From Zingiber officinale (taxonomy: Eukaryota > Streptophyta > Magnoliopsida > Zingiberales > Zingiberaceae), in assembly GCF_018446385.1 (NCBI RefSeq), contig NC_056002.1, forward strand, positions 35,450,063-35,514,062: a stretch of 64,000 nucleotides of DNA, read 5' to 3'. Below, one piece after another: positions 45,269-56,348 of the stretch. Under the pieces are notes generated by a model. It was not told the DNA's origin. It ran no database searches and worked only from the letters and a program-made list of their open reading frames with translations. Positions within the stretch are counted from its first letter, which is position 1; every line of letters begins with the position of its first letter. Both the position numbers and the translations under genes were made by a program.

Positions 45269-47926
45269 AATATTGATGGTAATAAAATAAATGCTTCCAG
45301 CTATGTTGTTGAGTGTTTTAATTTGTGGCATGATCGACTCGGACATGTGCATAATAATACTCTTAAACGTCTCGTCAAATTAAATTTATTACCAAACGTC
45401 AATGTTGACGGAACACACAAATGTGAAGTGTGCGTGGAAGCAAAAATGACGAAACTACCTTTTCATTCGGTGGAAAGGTCAACGACTCCTCTAGAGTTAA
45501 TACATAGTGATCTATGCGACTTGAAATTTGTGCAAACTAGAGGAGGTAAAAAGTATTTTATTACTTTTATCGATGACTGCACAAAATTCTGTTATGTCTT
45601 TCTTTTAAGAAGTAAAGACGAAGCCCTAGAGGCATTTAGAACTTATAAAACAGAAGTTGAAAATCAACTTGACAAACGAATTAAAATAATTCGTAGTGAT
45701 AGAGGTGGAGAATATGGTGCACCGTTTAATGAATTTTGTTCAGAATCTGGCATTATTCATCAAACAACGGCACCTTACTCACCTCAATCGAACGGTGTTA
45801 CCGAACGTAAAAATCGGACACTAAAAGAGATGATGAATGCCTTGTTGATAAATTCAGGCTTACCTCAAAACTTATGGGGGGAAGCAATATTATCGGCAAA
45901 TCACATTCTCAACAAAATCCCTCATAAGAAAAGTGATAAAACTCCTTATGAACTATGGAAAGGCCGCGAGCCATCGTACAAAGACCTGAAAGTGTGGGGG
46001 TGCTTGGCAAAGGTCGAAGTACCTAAACCAAAGCAAGTAAAGATCGGACCTAAAACGTTCGATGCGGTATTTGTCGGATATGCCCATAATAGTAGTGCAT
46101 ATCGTTTCCTAGTTCACAAATCAGACATTCCTGATATTCATGTGGGAACAACAATAGAATCTCGGAATGCAATATTCTTTGAAAACGTATTCCCAAATAA
46201 GAAGGGAAATGTTGAAAATGATAACAACGGAAGTTCAAATGAGAATGTCGTTACCGAACTTAGCTGTTATAAAAGAACTATTGACAATCAAAACAAAGAG
46301 CCACGTCGTAGCAAACGGGCTAGAGTTGAGAAATCGTTCGGGCCAGATTTCATGACTTTCATGTCAGAAATGGAACCAAGAACATTAAGTGAGGCTCTCT
46401 CTAGTCCCGATGCTCCAATGTGGAAAGAAGCTGTCAATAGTGAGATTGAGTCTATCATGAATAATCATACTTGGGAATTAGTAGACCTTCCTTCTGGTAA
46501 TAAACCATTAGGTTGTAAGTGGATACTAAAACGCAAGTATAAAGCTGATGGATCAATTGACAAGTATAAGGCCAGACTTGTAGCCAAAGGGTACAAGCAA
46601 GAGGAAGGCCTTAATTACTTCGACACCTACTCACCGGTGATAAGGATTACGTCCATACGAGTGCTAATAGCCATTGCAGCACTGTATGACCTTGAAATAC
46701 ATCAAATGGATGTTAAGACTGCATTCTTAAATGGTGAGTTGGAAGAAGAAATTTATATGGAGCAACCCGAAGGGTTCGTAGCTCCAAGAAATGAGAAAAA
46801 GGTGTGTCGACTTGTTAAGTCGTTATACGGACTTAAGCAAGCGCCTAAACAATGGCACGAAAAATTTGACAAAGTAATGCTGTCAAACGAATTCAGAATA
46901 AATGAATGTGACAAATGCATTTATGTCAAAGACACACCCAAAGGCTATATAATCGTCTGTCTGTACGTAGACGACATGCTAATAATGGGCAGTAATCATG
47001 ATGTAATCATGACTACAAAGAAAATGTTGACCAAAAATTTCGATATGAAAGATATGGGTCAAGCAGATGTTATATTGGGAATTAAAATTCTCAGGTCATC
47101 AGAGGGGATAGTTCTAACACAATCCCATTATGTAGAATCAGTATTGAAAAGATTCAATGCGTACGATCTTTCTACTGTAAAAACACCTATGGATCTAAGT
47201 CAACACTTAGCGAAAAACCATGGTGAGACCATATCGCAGTTGGAATACTCTCGGATAATAGGCAGTTTGATGTATCTTACAAACTGCACACGTCCGGATA
47301 TTGCCTGTACGGTCAACAAGCTGAGTCGTTTCACCAGTAATCCAAACGACGCCCATTGGAAGGCATTGATGCGAGTTCTTAGATATTTGAAATATACTAT
47401 GAACTATGGATTACATTATGGAAAATATCCCGCTGTGTTGGAGGGATATTGTGATGCTAATTGGATATCAGATACAAAAGACTCCAAATCCACTAGTGGA
47501 TATGTATTCACGATCGGTGGGGGAGCAGTATCTTGGAAATCCACTAAGCAGACGTGCATTGCTCGGTCAACTATGGAATCCGAGTTTATAGCACTAGACA
47601 AAGCAGCTGAGGAAGCTGAATGGCTGCGGAACTTCTTGGAAGATATTCCGAGCTGGGAAAAACCTGTACCTGCCTTACTAATCCACTGTGATAGTCAATC
47701 GGCGATTGGAAGGGCACAGAGTAGTATGTATAATGGGAAGTCAAGACATATACGTCGTAGACATAATACCATTAGGCAGTTGATCTCGAATGGAGTGATT
47801 GCAATCAACTATGTTAAGTCCAAAGATAATTTGGCAGATCCTCTTACGAAAGGGTTGAGTCGAGATCAAGTATACTGCTCATCAAGAGGAATGGGATTAA
47901 AAAAATCTACAACTGAAAACGACTGA
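45269..47926 (+). CDS. C3 pol: integrase, reverse transcriptase, RNase H (886 codons open)
   Basis: In order: pre-integrase [17 protein letters not shown] and a zinc region [14 protein letters not shown]; integrase core with [19 protein letters not shown] and [14 protein letters not shown] (Asp-Asp-Glu); reverse transcriptase with [40 protein letters not shown] and the catalytic YVDDMLIMG; RNase H with [10 protein letters not shown] and the SRHIRRRHN and [12 protein letters not shown] motifs near the end. All catalytic motifs are intact and there is no further stop until 47924-47926. It is in frame with the gag-protease piece, from which it is cut off by one TGA. It has no Met start of its own. 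Confidence 0.92.
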   Translation, partial: NIDGNKINASSYVVECFNLWHDRLGHVHNNTLKRLVKLNLLPNVNVDGTHKCEVCVEAKMTKLPFHSVERSTTPLELIHSDLCDLKFVQTRGGKKYFITFIDDCTKFCYVFLLRSKDEALEAFRTYKTEVENQLDKRIKIIRSDRGGEYGAPFNEFCSESGIIHQTTAPYSPQSNGVTERKNRTLKEMMNALLINSGLPQNLWGEAILSANHILNKIPHKKSDKTPYELWKGREPSYKDLKVWGCLAKVEVPKPKQVKIGPKTFDAVFVGYAHNSSAYRFLVHKSDIPDIHVGTTIESRNAIFFENVFPNKKGNVENDNNGSSNENVVTELSCYKRTIDNQNKEPRRSKRARVEKSFGPDFMTFMSEMEPRTLSEALSSPDAPMWKEAVNSEIESIMNNHTWELVDLPSGNKPLGCKWILKRKYKADGSIDKYKARLVAKGYKQEEGLNYFDTYSPVIRITSIRVLIAIAALYDLEIHQMDVKTAFLNGELEEEIYMEQPEGFVAPRNEKKVCRLVKSLYGLKQAPKQWHEKFDKVMLSNEFRINECDKCIYVKDTPKGYIIVCLYVDDMLIMGSNHDVIMTTKKMLTKNFDMKDMGQADVILGIKILRSSEGIVLTQSHYVESVLKRFNAYDLSTVKTPMDLSQHLAKNHGETISQLEYSRIIGSLMYLTNCTRPDIACTVNKLSRFTSNPNDAHWKALMRVLRYLKYTMNYGLHYGKYPAVLEGYCDANWISDTKDSKSTSGYVFTIGGGAVSWKSTKQTCIARSTMESEFIALDKAAEEAEWLRNFLEDIPSWEKPVPALLIHCDSQSAIGRAQSSMYNGKSRHIRRRHNTIRQLISNGVIAINYVKSKDNLADPLTKGLSRDQVYCSSRGMGLKKSTTEND

Positions 47927-48475
47927 AGTGGAAAACCCAACCTTGTTGACTGGAGATCCCAAGATCTTGGTTCAATGGGACAACAAAGTTTCAGAAGTTG
48001 TGGTTCAGCACAGGAGATAGTTTATCTCTATCCCAATCCTAGGATGAATTTGTGTTGTCCTACCTCATGTAGTGAGGTTAAGCTTATGCTTTTAGTGACT
48101 TCTATACCTTATAAGGTGGAGTATGGTAGGATACTCTTGATAGAAGTGTCACCTATGTGAGTGTGAAGACAGGCCGCTTCAATGAAACACTCATGAATCC
48201 AAGATGGTGTCCATGGCCAAAACGGAACCAACCATGAGAACCTAAAGTAGGTGAGATAGGTCTCTGTGTGGGTGTTATTGTCTTAATATACACAAATAGC
48301 TGAGCAGTTCAAGACATCACGTTCACTGCGCAGCCTAGTATACTCGATAGCATTCCACTACGGAAGGTTCAAAGCCACAAGCTACCTCTCCCGATGCAGT
48401 GACTTATCGATTGGACTCTTGTAAAGTGTCAGCATGCATACACGCATTACATTAATTTCCATTCATGTGGGGGAT
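47927..48475. other. C3 3' untranslated region with polypurine tract
   Basis: A non-coding stretch between pol and the LTR. GTGGGGGA at 48467-48474 just before the LTR is the likely plus-strand primer. Confidence 0.7.
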
Positions 48476-49457
48476 TGTTGGATATTGGGGCCTAAATGGA
48501 CCAATACGATTTTGAGGAGGAAAAATCGGAAGCCATCAATTGTTGAAAGTCGTAATTGACTTCAAAATTGAAATCTACGTTTCGCGTAGATAGATTTAGA
48601 CTATTAATTTGCTCAAAACCGATTAAGGGTGAATGAGAAATTAATGTTCAAAGTCGGCCCAAAATAACGTTGGTTATTCATTAAGGAAATGCAAGGGAGA
48701 ATAGTCCCACATCGGAAATTTCCGATGTGCATTCCTTACTTATTAATGATGTTGAGTTATTGGAGTTAACTCAGAAAAGTACCAGGTACTCTCTGCTCAG
48801 GGGCGAGCAGGTGCTCGCACCTGTGAGCCCGCCACCCGCCACGTGCGCACGTGCGCACGTGCGCAATGGGCGCTTTGTAGGCGCACTTTGATCAACGTTG
48901 ATCAAAGAAGTATGGTGGATCGCTTGTGATGCGATCTAGAGTGTTGGATCACAATGAGTCACGATCTGACGGCTTGGGATGAGACATGATCTGAAGCATC
49001 GGATCAATGGATCCAGATCCGATGGCTGATAGATCTGAGGGTCACAACTCTTAGATCTGATGGATGAGATTAAAGGGGCTATGTGAAGGGTTATAACTCT
49101 TCAGTCCGGACGGCCCAGATTAATCCACCCAAAGGTCACACCCCTCCCTAAAGCCTCTTCCTTCTGTATAAATAGAACCCTCCAGATTGGAATCAAATCA
49201 CTCAACTTAATCTTCTCCTCCTCAAGTATTCACTCACTCATCTTGTGCATTCAAGAGTCCAAGAAGCCTACGAGAAGGTTCGCTGGTCTCGGAAGTCGGA
49301 GTGCTACGATTCCGAGACGATTGTCGTCGTTGTATCTTGGGAACGAATTGCAACAATCCGTTAAGCACCGTAGCGGAGCAATATCGTTTACGGAGATAGT
49401 GTCGAACACTAGCCTCGACGATCAGTTTGCATACTCCGGAATTTACCGGAAACAACA
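48476..49457 (+). repeat. C3 3' LTR (982 bp)
   Basis: It shares TATAAATA (49167-49174) and most sequence with the left LTR but is net 147 bp shorter. Where the left LTR has one CACGTG (43233-43238), this one has three in an 8-bp register (48840-48845, 48848-48853, 48856-48861). It ends CCGGAAACAACA followed by the TCTCC target copy. Confidence 0.9.
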
Positions 49458-49882
49458 TCTCCGCGCTGTGGCGTCTCGCCAGCGTACGTCGTCTCCGTCC
49501 TTGAGCCCCTCTGCGGCCTAGCGGCCATTGCCAAGAGCCGCTACCTCCTCCGCGGCCGCGGCCGCGTCCGCGTCCGCATGGCTGCTGCTCTCGTCCTAGC
49601 CTACACAACCGCCTGCTGTCTGGTCTTAACTATCTTCCGCGCCGTCGTTGTCAAGGACCCCCGCGAGGAGGAGGGCAGCCTCGGCGCCACCAGCGTCGTC
49701 GCCAAGGCGTCCCCCTTGTGGCCGTGCTTGTTGTTGTGAACCTCGTCAGCCGTCTCGTGCAGAGCGTCTTCTACCATGTCTGCAAGAGTTACCGTCACCA
49801 GCAGATCGACAAGGGTGCGGTATATGATAACTTGGGCGAGTACGTGCCGCTCAAAAGCTCAATCCAAACAGAAAACCTATGA

Positions 49883-51230
49883 AATCCAGATGAGCTTCTA
49901 CAGCATGTTCTTCTTCTTCCAGCACTAGATTTCTTTCCTGTCCGTGAACTTGCCTAGTTATTCCTATTCAGAATGCCCATATAACAGTGCATCTTGGTTG
50001 GTCTGAATCAGGACCGGCTCAAGTCGATTTGGCAAAAAAAATAAAAAGAAAAAAAAACTCATCCTTTTGCATTCAATAAACTTTCAGAGTTAGGACTGAA
50101 AATAATTTTTTATATAAAATTTAATTTTCTCACTAGTGGAGATACAAATTATTAATTAAATTATCATATTATTTTGATAACATAATTCAAAAAATATAAA
50201 GTTTTATGTGTATTAAATAATATATTATTATTTGATATAATAATACACATTAAAGAGATAATAAGTATTGAATTCACTTAGCCGAATTATTTAAAAATAA
50301 AGAAAGATATAGTCCTTACAACGAGGAGTAAAATTAAGGAAATAAGAACAATGTAATAAGACAACAATAAAAAAAATAATAAGACAATAATAAAAAAAAT
50401 CATGCTTCCAAACTCATCATCATCCATGAAGCATAAAAAATAAATAAATAACACATGTACAAAATGATAAAAGTGAATACAATTTTTAAAAAATAAATAT
50501 CACAGTGAGAGCAAGCCAATCATTATCATTTATCAAGAACTAAATGAAAGTCTTTTTAGTCACAAAGTAAAAGAAAAAATAAATCATATTTTTCATCACC
50601 TAAACCGAATAGTCGTAAATTATAGAATGAAGACAAAGGAGAAATTGAACAATTTATGATTGTAAATATATCTAAATAAAAGTTAAACTTAATGTCTTTC
50701 AAGGAAGCGGAATGGTAGAGATATGTAACTCGTTATTGTCAAAAAATAATAAAATCATTCATTTTGATTAGACACAATATGGACGAAGCATCAACATTTA
50801 AATTTAATCAAGCAAGAAATATAGTAGCAACAACAAGATCAACGTGATAATATTAGGTGTGATTTCTTTTTCCTAAGCTCAATGAACAAGAGTAGGGGAG
50901 TTGGAATTGGGAAGAGGGGACTAAAGACTAATATTTTTTTATTTTCATTGTATGGATAAGACAAAAAAGTATAATTCATATTTTTATTGGTAATGTGTGA
51001 CCAATCAAAGAGAAACGTAACTAAAAAAAAAAAAAAGTTAGAATTGAGAGATAATAAAAAAATAAATTAAATCTAATAAAATAACATGTATAATTAAAAA
51101 AAAAATTTAAAATGTAAAAAAAAAAGTCCCTTTGTGACTATATATATATACATGTTGAAATTATAATGAGATTTATGTGAAATCCAAAGCTTTGAAAAAA
51201 AAAAGAGATCATACATATTTGCGCTGTGCG
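49883..51230. other. AT-rich intergenic region, no gene seen
   Basis: The first bases are the 3' flank of the membrane-protein pseudogene. The rest is AT-rich with A runs and no recognisable element. Confidence 0.5.
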
Positions 51231-52840
51231 GCAGGATGCCACGCCGGAAACCAGTGAGGCGGAAACCCTAGGCGGTTGGGCCGCCTAAGCGGTCCTCGGC
51301 AGTCCTCCACGCGCTTCGGTGGGTTCGGCGAGCTCGACAGGCCTAGCTTTTTAACGCATCTTAAACTCGTTTTTAGGTATTTGTCAGGCGTTAGTTTGTT
51401 TCATCGCCCCGACTCTTCGTCTTCCTCGCGTTGCTTCCGGTAAGTTTATTTTCTGTTCATTTATGTTTTTTTGTTTCTCAAATCTTCGTCGCGGCAACAC
51501 CAGACGCATCGCAGGTGTCAAACGCTGCCTGAAGCGTCGTCGGACGCGTCGTACGCGTCCGACGAAGTCTGGCGTTGTTTCGAGCAACGCCGGTAGAGTC
51601 GTGATGCTTCTGGCTGTGCCAAAAGCTTTCCACGCGACGCTACCGGCGCCGCTGGAAGCAACACCGTACTTCGCCGGACGCATCGGACTCGTCCGGCGAA
51701 GCTTCCGGCAGCGCCGGAGCCCTCCCGCGAGCCACCAGTGGCGGCCTGTGGCATCTGCGCCGTCGCGCGAGACTCGCGACAGAGACGCGTTTTTTGCATT
51801 TTTTTTTTTAGATTTAATAAATTAAAACAATTCCTAACTCCTAACGGGGATAATTTTAATAATAGGGTTGAGTTCATAAAGCCTAATAAAATTAAGATCC
51901 CAATTAAATATATTTAAAATTTATCTTTTTTATAATAAATATTATTAATTTATATAAAACAAATTTAAATATATAAAATTATATATAAAATTCTAATAAC
52001 CATTATTAATTTATATAATCATATTTAAATATATAAATAATATATTTAATTTATTTAAATAAATAATATTAAATATTAATTTATATATTAACAGATTTAA
52101 AAAATTATAATAAATATTATCATTTATCACTTTATCAGATTTAAAAATATAAAAATATTTAAAATTAAAAAACATATAATACATATTAATAAATTAATAA
52201 ATCATATTTAATTATTTATAAATTATAAATTTTATATATTATAAATTTATATTAATCGGATTTATACATATTAAAATTTTAAAATTTTTAATAAGTATTA
52301 TTAATTTATATAAATCATATTTATAAATTTTATATATTATAAAGGTATATTAATCAGATTTATAAATATTAATTATTAAAATTATATTAAAATTTTAAAA
52401 ATTCTAATAAATATTAATAATTTATATAAATCAGTTTTAAAAATATGAAAATTAAATTAAAATTTTAAAAATTATAATAAATATTATTAATTTATATAAA
52501 TCATAAGTATATAACAATTTAATAATATAAAAAATATATTTAAAATTAAATTTATTTAAACAAATATCTAATAAATTTTATTAATTAGATTAAGATATAT
52601 AAAAAAATATTCAACTTGTTAATGACTTAATGTTATATTTCATATTTTTATTATTTTGTATTGTATTTTTGTATGGTATAATTAAATTTTATTATCATAT
52701 TATGTCTTGTTAGTTGTTAAACAAGACATAATATTCTCAGACTTGTTATATATAATTTTTTTTCCTTCAGATTATCTGTTATCAATGGCAAACAATCCAT
52801 CTTCGACAGCATCTGTCACTCAACCCAAATCCAGAATTCT
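51231..52840 (+). mobile_element. Probable hAT-type DNA transposon remnant, 5' region and first coding bases
   Basis: A GC-rich stretch (51231-51780) with GGCGG/CCTAGGCGG wording and hairpins is followed by extremely AT-rich sequence (51830-52700). A pyrimidine tract with a CAG acceptor (52770) precedes ATG 52785, which reads MANNPSSTASVTQPKSR before the S1-type LTR cuts it at 52841. Such a Ser/Pro-rich start followed by a Lys-rich stretch is common at the N terminus of plant hAT transposases. No zinc finger or dimerisation domain is visible, so this is a weak assignment. The rest should lie right of the window. Confidence 0.35.
51520..51705. repeat. Cluster of perfect GC-rich hairpins
   Basis: Three perfect stems: CGTCGGACGCGT with a CGT loop and its complement (51538-51564), GGCGTTG with a 7-base loop (51571-51591), and CTTCGCCGGACG with a 9-base loop (51669-51701). 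All lie in a CpG-rich island between AT-rich flanks. Confidence 0.75.
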
Positions 52841-55018
52841 TGTTAGTTGCTACTCGGAAAACCTAGAGGTTCCACTGTACAAAAATTTGTACAAAGGTCT
52901 GAACCTTTTCCTAGCTACCATGTGTTCTTTTAAATTAAATTTTGGATCGCCTGCGGAACTTAACACGTTTGATCCAAAACTTAATCTATTCGTTCTTTTA
53001 GGTTTTGACTTGGGTCTCCTGCGGAACTTAACACGTTCGACCCAAATCACCTTAAGTTATTAATTCCATTAAATATTAATTTCCATAATCGGTTCCCAGT
53101 ACTGACGTGGCGAGGCACATGGCCTTATTGGATATGGGAGCAACCACCACCGACTAGACAAAACCTTTTATAGAAAGCTAATATTTAATTTCCTAAAATA
53201 ACTTTAGGTTAACCGAAAAGAACAATCAAATCACAAGGAAAAGAAAAAACAAAAGAACACAACATCGAAAAACATATTCGCAATTCTAGAATCATAAGCC
53301 TCTTGTATTTGGTATTTTTCCAAAAATAACTAGTATGATGCGGAAAGAAAAATTACTAGTTATACCTTTGAGAAAAACCTCTTGATCTTCTACCGTATTC
53401 CTCTTCTAACCTCAGACGTTGTGTGGGCAACGTTCTTCCAAGATGAGAAACCACCAACCACCTTCTTCTCCTCCTAGCTAGGTTCGGCCACAAAAAAGCT
53501 TTACCAAGGATGAAGAACAAAACACCAACCAAGCTCCAAGAGATGCAAGCTTTCTCTCCTTCTTCTTCTTCTTCTCCAAGTAGTATCCGGCCTCCACAAG
53601 AGCTCCAAGCAATAGAGAGTTTCGGCCACCACAAAGAGGAAGAGGAGAAGAGATGATGGCCAGCCACAACACCAAGGAAAAGAGGGAGAGAAAATAATAG
53701 AGGTTATGTCTTATGAATGCACCCTCACCCCTTCTTTTATATTCCTTGGCCTAGGCAAATTAGAAAATTTAATTACAATAAAATTTCCTTAATTTCCTTG
53801 ATATGATTTAATTGAGAAAAATAAAATTTCCCAATTTAATCTCTAATGGCCGGCCACATCAATGAAAACAAATTGGACAAGTTTCAATCAACAATTAAAA
53901 CTTCCTAATTTGTTTCCGGAAATTTTTAAAAAATAAAATTTCTCTTCAAAATCTCTTCATGGTTGATAAAAAGGAAATTTATATAATTTTAATTTTACAA
54001 CATGTGAATAATTTTTAAAGAGAAAATAAAATATCTCACCAATCTACAAATAAGGAAAGAGATCTAATCTCTTTCTTTAATCTTTTGTAGATCTTTTACA
54101 AGAGAGATATTTTAATTTTAATTCTCTTTAATAAATTATATCTTCCACATAATAAAAATTAAAATTAAATTTCTTTTTTAATTAATTTGGCCGGCCCCCA
54201 CTAGCTTGGGTTCAAGCTAGGGCCGGCCACCCAATTTTATACCTAGGCCGGCCCTAGCTTGGCCGGCCCCCTATTGGTGGGTATAGAAGGTGGGTATAGG
54301 TGGGTATAGTACTCTATAAATAAGAGGCTACGATAGGGACCGAGAGGAGGAATTGGTTTTGGTCTCCTGATAAAATTTAGCATCCCGTGTTCGCCCCGAA
54401 CACACAACTTAATTTTATCAATAATAATTCATTCCACTAGAGAACTATTATTGAACTACCGCACCAATCCCAAATTACATTTTTGGGCTCCTTCTTATTA
54501 TGAGTATGTTAGTCTCCCTGTGTTTAAGATATCGAATGTCCACTAATTAAGTGAGTTACTGACAACTCATTTAATTAATATCTAGGTCCAAGAGTAGTAC
54601 CACTCAACCTTATTGTCATGTCGGACTAAGTCCACCTGCAGGGTTTAACATGACAATCCTTATGAGCTCCTCTTGAGGACATCATCAACCTAGTATCTCT
54701 AGGACACAGTTTCTTTTTATAATCAACAACACACACTATAAGTGATACCATTTCCCAACTTATCGGGCTTTTTGATTCATCGAACTAAATCTAACCCATT
54801 GATAAATTAAAGAAATAAATATCAAATATATGTGCTTGTTATTATATTAGGATTAAGAGCACACACTTCCATAATAACTGAGGTCTTTGTTCCTTTATAA
54901 AGTCAGTATAAAAGAAACGACCTCAAATGGTCCTACTCAATACACTCTAAGTGTACTAGTGTAATTATACAGTCAAGATAAATTGATACCTAATTACACT
55001 ACGACCTTCTAATGGTTT
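52841..55018 (-). mobile_element. Second copy of the S1 LTR, interrupted by T2
   Basis: Read on the minus strand it matches S1 from about its base 4784 to its terminal CAACCAACA, here ending GCAACTAACA at 52841. The TATA box TATAAAAG (minus strand, 53734-53741), the GGCCGGCC cluster (54190-54265) and the GTTCCGCAGG repeats are all kept. The match stops at 55018, where the T2 LTR begins. The missing first 215 bp or so should lie beyond T2. The five bases ATTCT (52836-52840) are the expected left target copy. Confidence 0.85.
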
Positions 55019-55697
55019 TGATCCTGTCTGAACTAGGAGTCAACGGACGCTGGGGACGTGGCGCTCCCTGCTGGATCCTTGAGTGCTCCGGCGAACCTGC
55101 AACAGAACCGAGCCGGGGGGGTGTCCCGGCGACGGCCCTCCGACGCTCAAGTCAGGCGAGGAAATAGCAAAGAAGTGGCTTCTGAGATCCAGACGCGCGT
55201 ACCTCCGGTGAAGAAATGGAGGCCTTATATAGAACTATCGAAAGAGCCCAGGCACGTCAATCGAAGCAGTCATCTGCTTTAGACCATACCCAAGTATGGG
55301 CCTGTCAGAAGAGCATATATGAGGCCATACTACTACTGTATCCACCTCTCCCTGATGTGACGGCGGGATCTTCCATCGTGCAATCTTGTGTACGGCCTTA
55401 TCATCAGACGTGCCTTCTCTGACATCCCATATCTCGAGACAAGCGCATAGGCCGCTCGGCTACCTTTGTACCCTCGCCCTTATCTTGGCCGAGCGGACCA
55501 CCCGCTCGGCCCTTAGGTCCCAGCCAAGCGGACTCCTGCTCGGCCCTTAGATCCTCCTGCCTTGGCGTCAGAAACCCAAGCCCATGGATGGGTTATCTAT
55601 AGCTCCGCTCGGACCATTATCCGCTGGGCCAGCCCTCCATCCGTCCTTAGGCTGGGACCCTTCAGAGGATGGGCCCCCCATTCTTACCGCCAGATCA
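55019..55697 (-). repeat. T2 3' LTR (about 679 bp)
   Basis: The low-coordinate border TGATCCTGTC matches the end of the T1 LTR (TGATCCTGTCC at 10934). The other border is placed at ATCA 55697, because a pyrimidine tract (CTTGCCTTCCCTTC), the complement of a polypurine tract, follows it and the ends then read TGATC/GATCA. A minus-strand TATATAAG lies at 55224-55231. The 55697 border is inferred, as the other LTR is outside the window. Confidence 0.6.
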
Positions 55698-56348
55698 CTT
55701 GCCTTCCCTTCAAGTCTAGTCGAAGGAGGCAGTGAGTCCGACTGACTGGACTATGTGTCCGAGCGGGCGGTCGTCGCCTTTCCGTCGCTTATAGTATCCG
55801 TGGGGCCGTTCGGCCCTTCCTCCAAATTCAGCCGCTCGACTCTTCGTTATGGTGGTCTTGTCGCTCAACAGGAATGTTTGCTTGTCTAAATCTTCTCGAA
55901 AATCACGCAAATCCTCTTCATTAAACCGAATCATGCGTGGTATGGGCGCATTAATTGCGCTTGATGACAGAGCGCCACGTGTCGATCATTGTGTGGCGGC
56001 GGCGTCACTTACGATGGGACGCCCCCGTTCAAAATGGACGGCCCGATGGCGTCCTTGTCTGTCGAGACCTGAATCCGACGGCGGAGGCCGACCGACCTCA
56101 GCCGTATAAAGCCTCCGTCTCCTTCCTTCGCCGCATATTCGCTTGTGCGTTGCCCTCTGCCTCTTCCTCCGCCGTGACCTCCGACGCTCTAGTTCTTGTT
56201 TTTCGGCGGCTACCATCTCACCGGTGATCCCTTCCGTCCGTTTCCTTCTCAGTGAGTCTTCTCCCTTTGTTTACAAGGTCTTCCCAACTTGTTTTGCCTC
56301 TTTTGCTCCCATTCCTTCGATTCCTCGCTATCTTTTTGCTTCTTCGAG
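55698..56348 (+). promoter_or_regulatory. Upstream region and promoter of the T2 antisense gene
   Basis: TATAAA at 56105-56110 in GCCGTATAAAGCCTCC context is followed by a pyrimidine-rich leader and the ATG at 56349. A CTCAGTGAGT donor-like site near 56250 leaves room for an intron in the leader. It corresponds to the TATAAG upstream of the T1 gene. Confidence 0.5.

Larger units (their letters stand above)
42877..49457 (+). mobile_element. C3: near-complete copia LTR retrotransposon inserted in the membrane-protein gene
   Basis: The element is 6581 bp. LTRs begin TGTTGGATATTGG (42877 and 48476), and the right end is CAACA at 49457. TCTCC at 42872-42876 and 49458-49462 is the target duplication, which fixes both borders. 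Gag, protease, integrase, reverse transcriptase and RNase H follow in copia order in one frame with one nonsense codon (45266-45268). By eye, shared LTR parts differ at about ten positions in some 930, so insertion is recent, but one large block and the last 20 bases differ. The lineage is undecided; Tork-like is possible. Confidence 0.92.
42355..49882 (+). pseudogene. Plant multi-pass membrane protein gene, broken and split by copia element C3
   Basis: Left part 42355-42876, right part 49463-49882. The left part has long hydrophobic segments (LALAVIFPLSFSVLAQSLF, the region LLLLNLFVYLLFFFTFSL, and FLYILAHVLVLLPLLLLF). The right part ends with a tail reading HQQIDKGAVYDNLGEYVPLK and finally SSIQTENL. 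This order and tail match an uncharacterised plant family of about 300 residues with six or so membrane spans, usually intronless. Besides C3 it has a TAG at codon 6 (42370-42372), a TGA at 42550-42552 where the family has Trp, and frameshifts near 49487 and 49705. Third codon positions are almost all C or G, as in many commelinid monocot genes. Confidence 0.68.

Noticed and set aside
51384..51877. Arg-rich open frames on both strands
   Set aside because: They arise from the CpG-rich hairpin island and show no domain or codon signature.
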